Positions 61,924 through 64,000 of a stretch of DNA of 64,000 bases are shown here, piece by piece. Location: the NCBI GenBank assembly GCA_001596155.1, contig CP014771.1, forward strand, positions 248,001 to 312,000, written 5' to 3'. The position numbers were made by a program, and so were the translations under genes. The stretch is from Hymenobacter psoromatis (GTDB taxonomy: Bacteria; Bacteroidota; Bacteroidia; Cytophagales; Hymenobacteraceae). The notes under the pieces were generated by a model that worked only from the letters and a program-made list of their open reading frames with translations, was not told the DNA's origin and did no database searches. Every line of letters begins with the position of its first letter. Within the stretch, counting starts at the first letter, position 1.

Positions 61924-63221
61924 GAATAGGTATCGCCTTGTTGCTCAACCTGCTGCTGGGGGTAGGGCTGGCGTGGTGGCTGCGGCGCGAGCGGCGCCAG
62001 GCCCCGCTTGGCCTGCGGCCCTGGCTGCTGCCGGCGCTGGCCTGGCGGCTGCTGCTCACCGCCGGCGTGTGGCGCTGGCCCAGCCCCGATGGGCAGTTTA
62101 TGCAGCAGTGGAGCCGGGGCCTCACGGCCGAAATCTGGCAGCACCCGGCGCTGGCCGGGGCGCTGCTAAATGGCAGCGAAATGCACCTGAACGGCTATAG
62201 CCTCCCATTTTATTCATTGTCCAATACCTTATTCTGCCTCAAAATCCTGGCATTGCTCAACTTCGCCTCGCTGGGAAGCGAGTGGTTGAACGCGCTGTAT
62301 ATCAGCTTGTTTTGCTTTGTTGGCTGCTGGCTGCTGGCGCGCAGCTGGCAGCGGGCGCTACCCGCCGCGCCGCCCGCCGCGCTGGCGCTGGCGCTGCTGC
62401 TGTGGCCCTCCGTGGTGTGGTGGACGGCCGGCACCACCAAAGAAGCCCTGCTGCTGGGCAGCGAAACCGCCCTCGTGGCCCTGGTGCTGCCGGCGCTCTA
62501 CGGCCCGCCACCCGCCGTGCCGGCTGGCTGGCTGCGCCGGGTAGGTAAGGCATTGCTGGTCATTTTTTTAGCCTGGATTTCTTTTAGGACGCGCTATTTT
62601 TTCGCGGCCCCGCTGCTGGGCGGGCTGCTGGCGCTGGCGGCCGGGCGCTGGGCTGCGCGCCGCGGCTGGCTGGGCGGCGGCTGGCGGCCGCAGGTCGGGG
62701 CGCTGCTGGCCGTGTTGGCCCTGGAAGCCGGGGCGGCAGTCGCGGGGGGCGGCCGGCATTTCGAGCCATCTTATTTCAGCGAGGAAACCAATAAGAACTA
62801 CCAGGCCGAATTACGGCAGTCGCAGGGCCAGCCCCACCTGGAATACGCCGACTGGGACCCGAGTCCCGCCGGCCTGCTCCGGCACGCGCCGCAAGCGGCC
62901 CTGCAAACCCTGGCGCGGCCCTGGCTGGGCGAGTCGGCCCGGCTGCCCTACCTGGCCGCTGGCCTCGAAAACGTCCTGCTGCTAGCGTTGTTGGGGCTGG
63001 CGCTGGTGGCCGCCGTTTGGGGGGGTAGGGCGGGCCGACAACCCGTGGCCCTGGCCGTATTCCTGTTGCTCTACTGCCTGCTGCTGGCCGCCTTCATCGG
63101 TCTGAACACCCCCAACCTGGGCACCCTGCACCGCTACCGCGCCGCCCTGCTGCCGTGGCTGTTGCTGCTGGCGCTGCCCGCCGCGTTCGCCCGGCCCGCC
63201 GCCCCTGCGTCGCCTGCTTAG
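61920..63221 (+). CDS. Multi-pass membrane protein of unknown function
   Basis: A 433-residue protein coupled to DUF2851 by an ATGA overlap. About ten hydrophobic segments are seen (IGIALLLNLLLGVGLAWWL, LALALLLWPSVVWWTAGTTK, ALLVIFLAWISFRTRYFFA). The WPSVVWWTAGTTKEALL-type loop and LHRYRAALLPWLLLL end resemble polymer-ligase or glycosyltransferase-like membrane proteins in Bacteroidetes. No firm family is assigned. Confidence 0.65.
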   Translation: MRIGIALLLNLLLGVGLAWWLRRERRQAPLGLRPWLLPALAWRLLLTAGVWRWPSPDGQFMQQWSRGLTAEIWQHPALAGALLNGSEMHLNGYSLPFYSLSNTLFCLKILALLNFASLGSEWLNALYISLFCFVGCWLLARSWQRALPAAPPAALALALLLWPSVVWWTAGTTKEALLLGSETALVALVLPALYGPPPAVPAGWLRRVGKALLVIFLAWISFRTRYFFAAPLLGGLLALAAGRWAARRGWLGGGWRPQVGALLAVLALEAGAAVAGGGRHFEPSYFSEETNKNYQAELRQSQGQPHLEYADWDPSPAGLLRHAPQAALQTLARPWLGESARLPYLAAGLENVLLLALLGLALVAAVWGGRAGRQPVALAVFLLLYCLLLAAFIGLNTPNLGTLHRYRAALLPWLLLLALPAAFARPAAPASPA

Positions 63222-63235
63222 CGACCCAGCCGCAC

Positions 63236-63267
63236 AAAAAAACGCCGGGCGATGGGCCCGGCGTTTT
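63236..63267. terminator. Intrinsic terminator
   Basis: AAAACGCCGGGC / GCCCGGCGTTTT with loop GATGG, between two convergent genes. Confidence 0.92.
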
Positions 63268-63296
63268 ACGTTGTTTGCGTTGGTTATTTGGCGACG

Positions 63297-64000
63297 TTAG
63301 TTGCGCGCCTGCAACGCTTTGTCGCGCTGTACTTCGCGCTGGTCGCGGGCTTTTTCAAGGCGCTCGTGCGCCAGTTCCCGCTTGTCCATCGCTACTGCCT
63401 GGCGGTCGGCTTGGGCATCCTGCTTCGCCGCGTGCTGGGTTTTCTCGTTCATAGCCAGCTTCTTATCAGTAGCTTCGAACTTGGCCTTGTCGGCCATTAG
63501 CTTGGCTTCGTGCTTCTGAGCAGCCAACTCATCGTGTTGCAGCCGATTTTTGTCGGCGGTGTGCTCCTTGGTGTCGCGGGCCAGCAGGTTGCGGTCCTGG
63601 TCCCGCACGCTCAGGTCGTGGGTCAGCTTGTCCTTGGCGCTGGCCAGGGCGGTGCGGGCCTCCTGCAAGGCGTGCTCATCGGCGCTGGTCTGGGTGGCTG
63701 ATGCGCCATCGGCTTTGTCGGCCGTTACTTTGGCAGCATCGCCCTGCACGTCGGCGCGGTCGTTGCGCACCGTGCCGCGCTCCGCGTTAGCCGCCAGGTT
63801 ATCCGCCTTGAGCAGCGTGTGGTCGGTCTTTTGGTCGGCCCGGTCAAGCTTGAGCGCCGTGCGGTCGAGGCGGATGTCCTTGCGTTCCTTGCCGAGGTCC
63901 TGGCGCTGCGTAGCGATGGCTTTTTCCAGCGTCGCCACCCGCTTTTCCTCGGCCTTGATGGTGGCCCGGTCGGCCGCAATGCTGGCATCGTCTTTCGTCA
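63297..64000 (-). CDS. Highly charged coiled-coil protein, partial
   Basis: The minus-strand frame is open from the window edge to the stop at 63297, at least 234 residues. An internal GTG at 63938 is not a likely start, since the frame continues upstream (DDASIAADRATIKAEEKR). The sequence is a run of charged, low-complexity helices with recurring D(R/K) pairs (DRTALKLDRADQKTD, RNDRADVQGDAAKVTADKAD, DKRELAHERLEKARDQREVQ). It is predicted as one long coiled coil or flexible helix, with few aromatics. No family recognised. A signal peptide, if present, lies outside the window. Confidence 0.7.
   Translation of the reverse strand, partial: TKDDASIAADRATIKAEEKRVATLEKAIATQRQDLGKERKDIRLDRTALKLDRADQKTDHTLLKADNLAANAERGTVRNDRADVQGDAAKVTADKADGASATQTSADEHALQEARTALASAKDKLTHDLSVRDQDRNLLARDTKEHTADKNRLQHDELAAQKHEAKLMADKAKFEATDKKLAMNEKTQHAAKQDAQADRQAVAMDKRELAHERLEKARDQREVQRDKALQARN

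Overview
The window looks like a chromosomal segment of a GC-rich member of the Bacteroidetes, most likely Hymenobacter or a close relative. The evidence is a type IX secretion C-terminal sorting domain, many Bacteroidetes-typical families (DUF1573, DUF2851, DUF3822, DUF4199, DUF4126, an OmpA protein with a WD40-like propeller), promoters of the form TTG-N19/20-TAnnTTTG, almost no Shine-Dalgarno sequences, and GC-rich codon use. Genus is an inference from gene content. No rRNA, tRNA or CRISPR array was found.

Layout. 1-1032: end of an IS5-like element abutting a higBA toxin-antitoxin pair whose toxin has lost its normal start. 1033-4413: oxidoreductase, Uma2 nuclease-family protein, NCS1 nucleobase transporter. 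4411-5679: accessory patch with a PIN-domain fragment and an unknown nuclease-like gene bracketed by a 91-bp duplication of the icmF 3' end. 5589-13509: icmF, a second Uma2 protein, a GlcG-like protein, a membrane protein, lepA. 13528-25691: DUF805, a MscS channel, folD, queE, an OmpA-type protein, citrate synthase, mnmE, a DtxR/MntR regulator. 25829-34598: fabH, glycosyltransferase, dapD, msrA, 3-hydroxybutyryl-CoA dehydrogenase, a frameshifted outer membrane protein, an ABC-F ATPase. 34674-41751: coaD, DUF3822, Nudix, DUF4126, a thioesterase overlapping an orphan toxin-like gene, a candidate small RNA, a RecD-like helicase, DUF1573, cdd. 41906-48808: saccharopine dehydrogenase-like gene with an ABC pair, frameshifted trmN6, a THI5-like binding protein, rnhA, serC. 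49005-64000: a T9SS-exported metzincin-like protein, aroQ, xerD, TPR protein, membrane proteins, ftsK, lolA, DUF2851, and a charged coiled-coil protein running off the edge.

Most genes are housekeeping and independent. The more unusual content lies between and across them. (1) GGGTAGGG, often with a longer G run, is scattered through the window at very high density and about fourfold more often on the + strand, whatever the strand of the host gene. It matches the E. coli KOPS consensus GGGNAGGG that orients FtsK, and both ftsK and xerD are encoded here. (2) At least fourteen intergenic inverted repeats are present. In most of them each arm is itself a short stem-loop, and three related families differ by matched changes on both sides of that mini-stem. 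(3) Two genes are frameshifted exactly in the G run of the GGGTAGGG-type motif. (4) Repeat-derived sequence supplies start codons, stop codons or in-frame insertions to several genes (mnmE, the DtxR/MntR gene, dapD, msrA, icmF).
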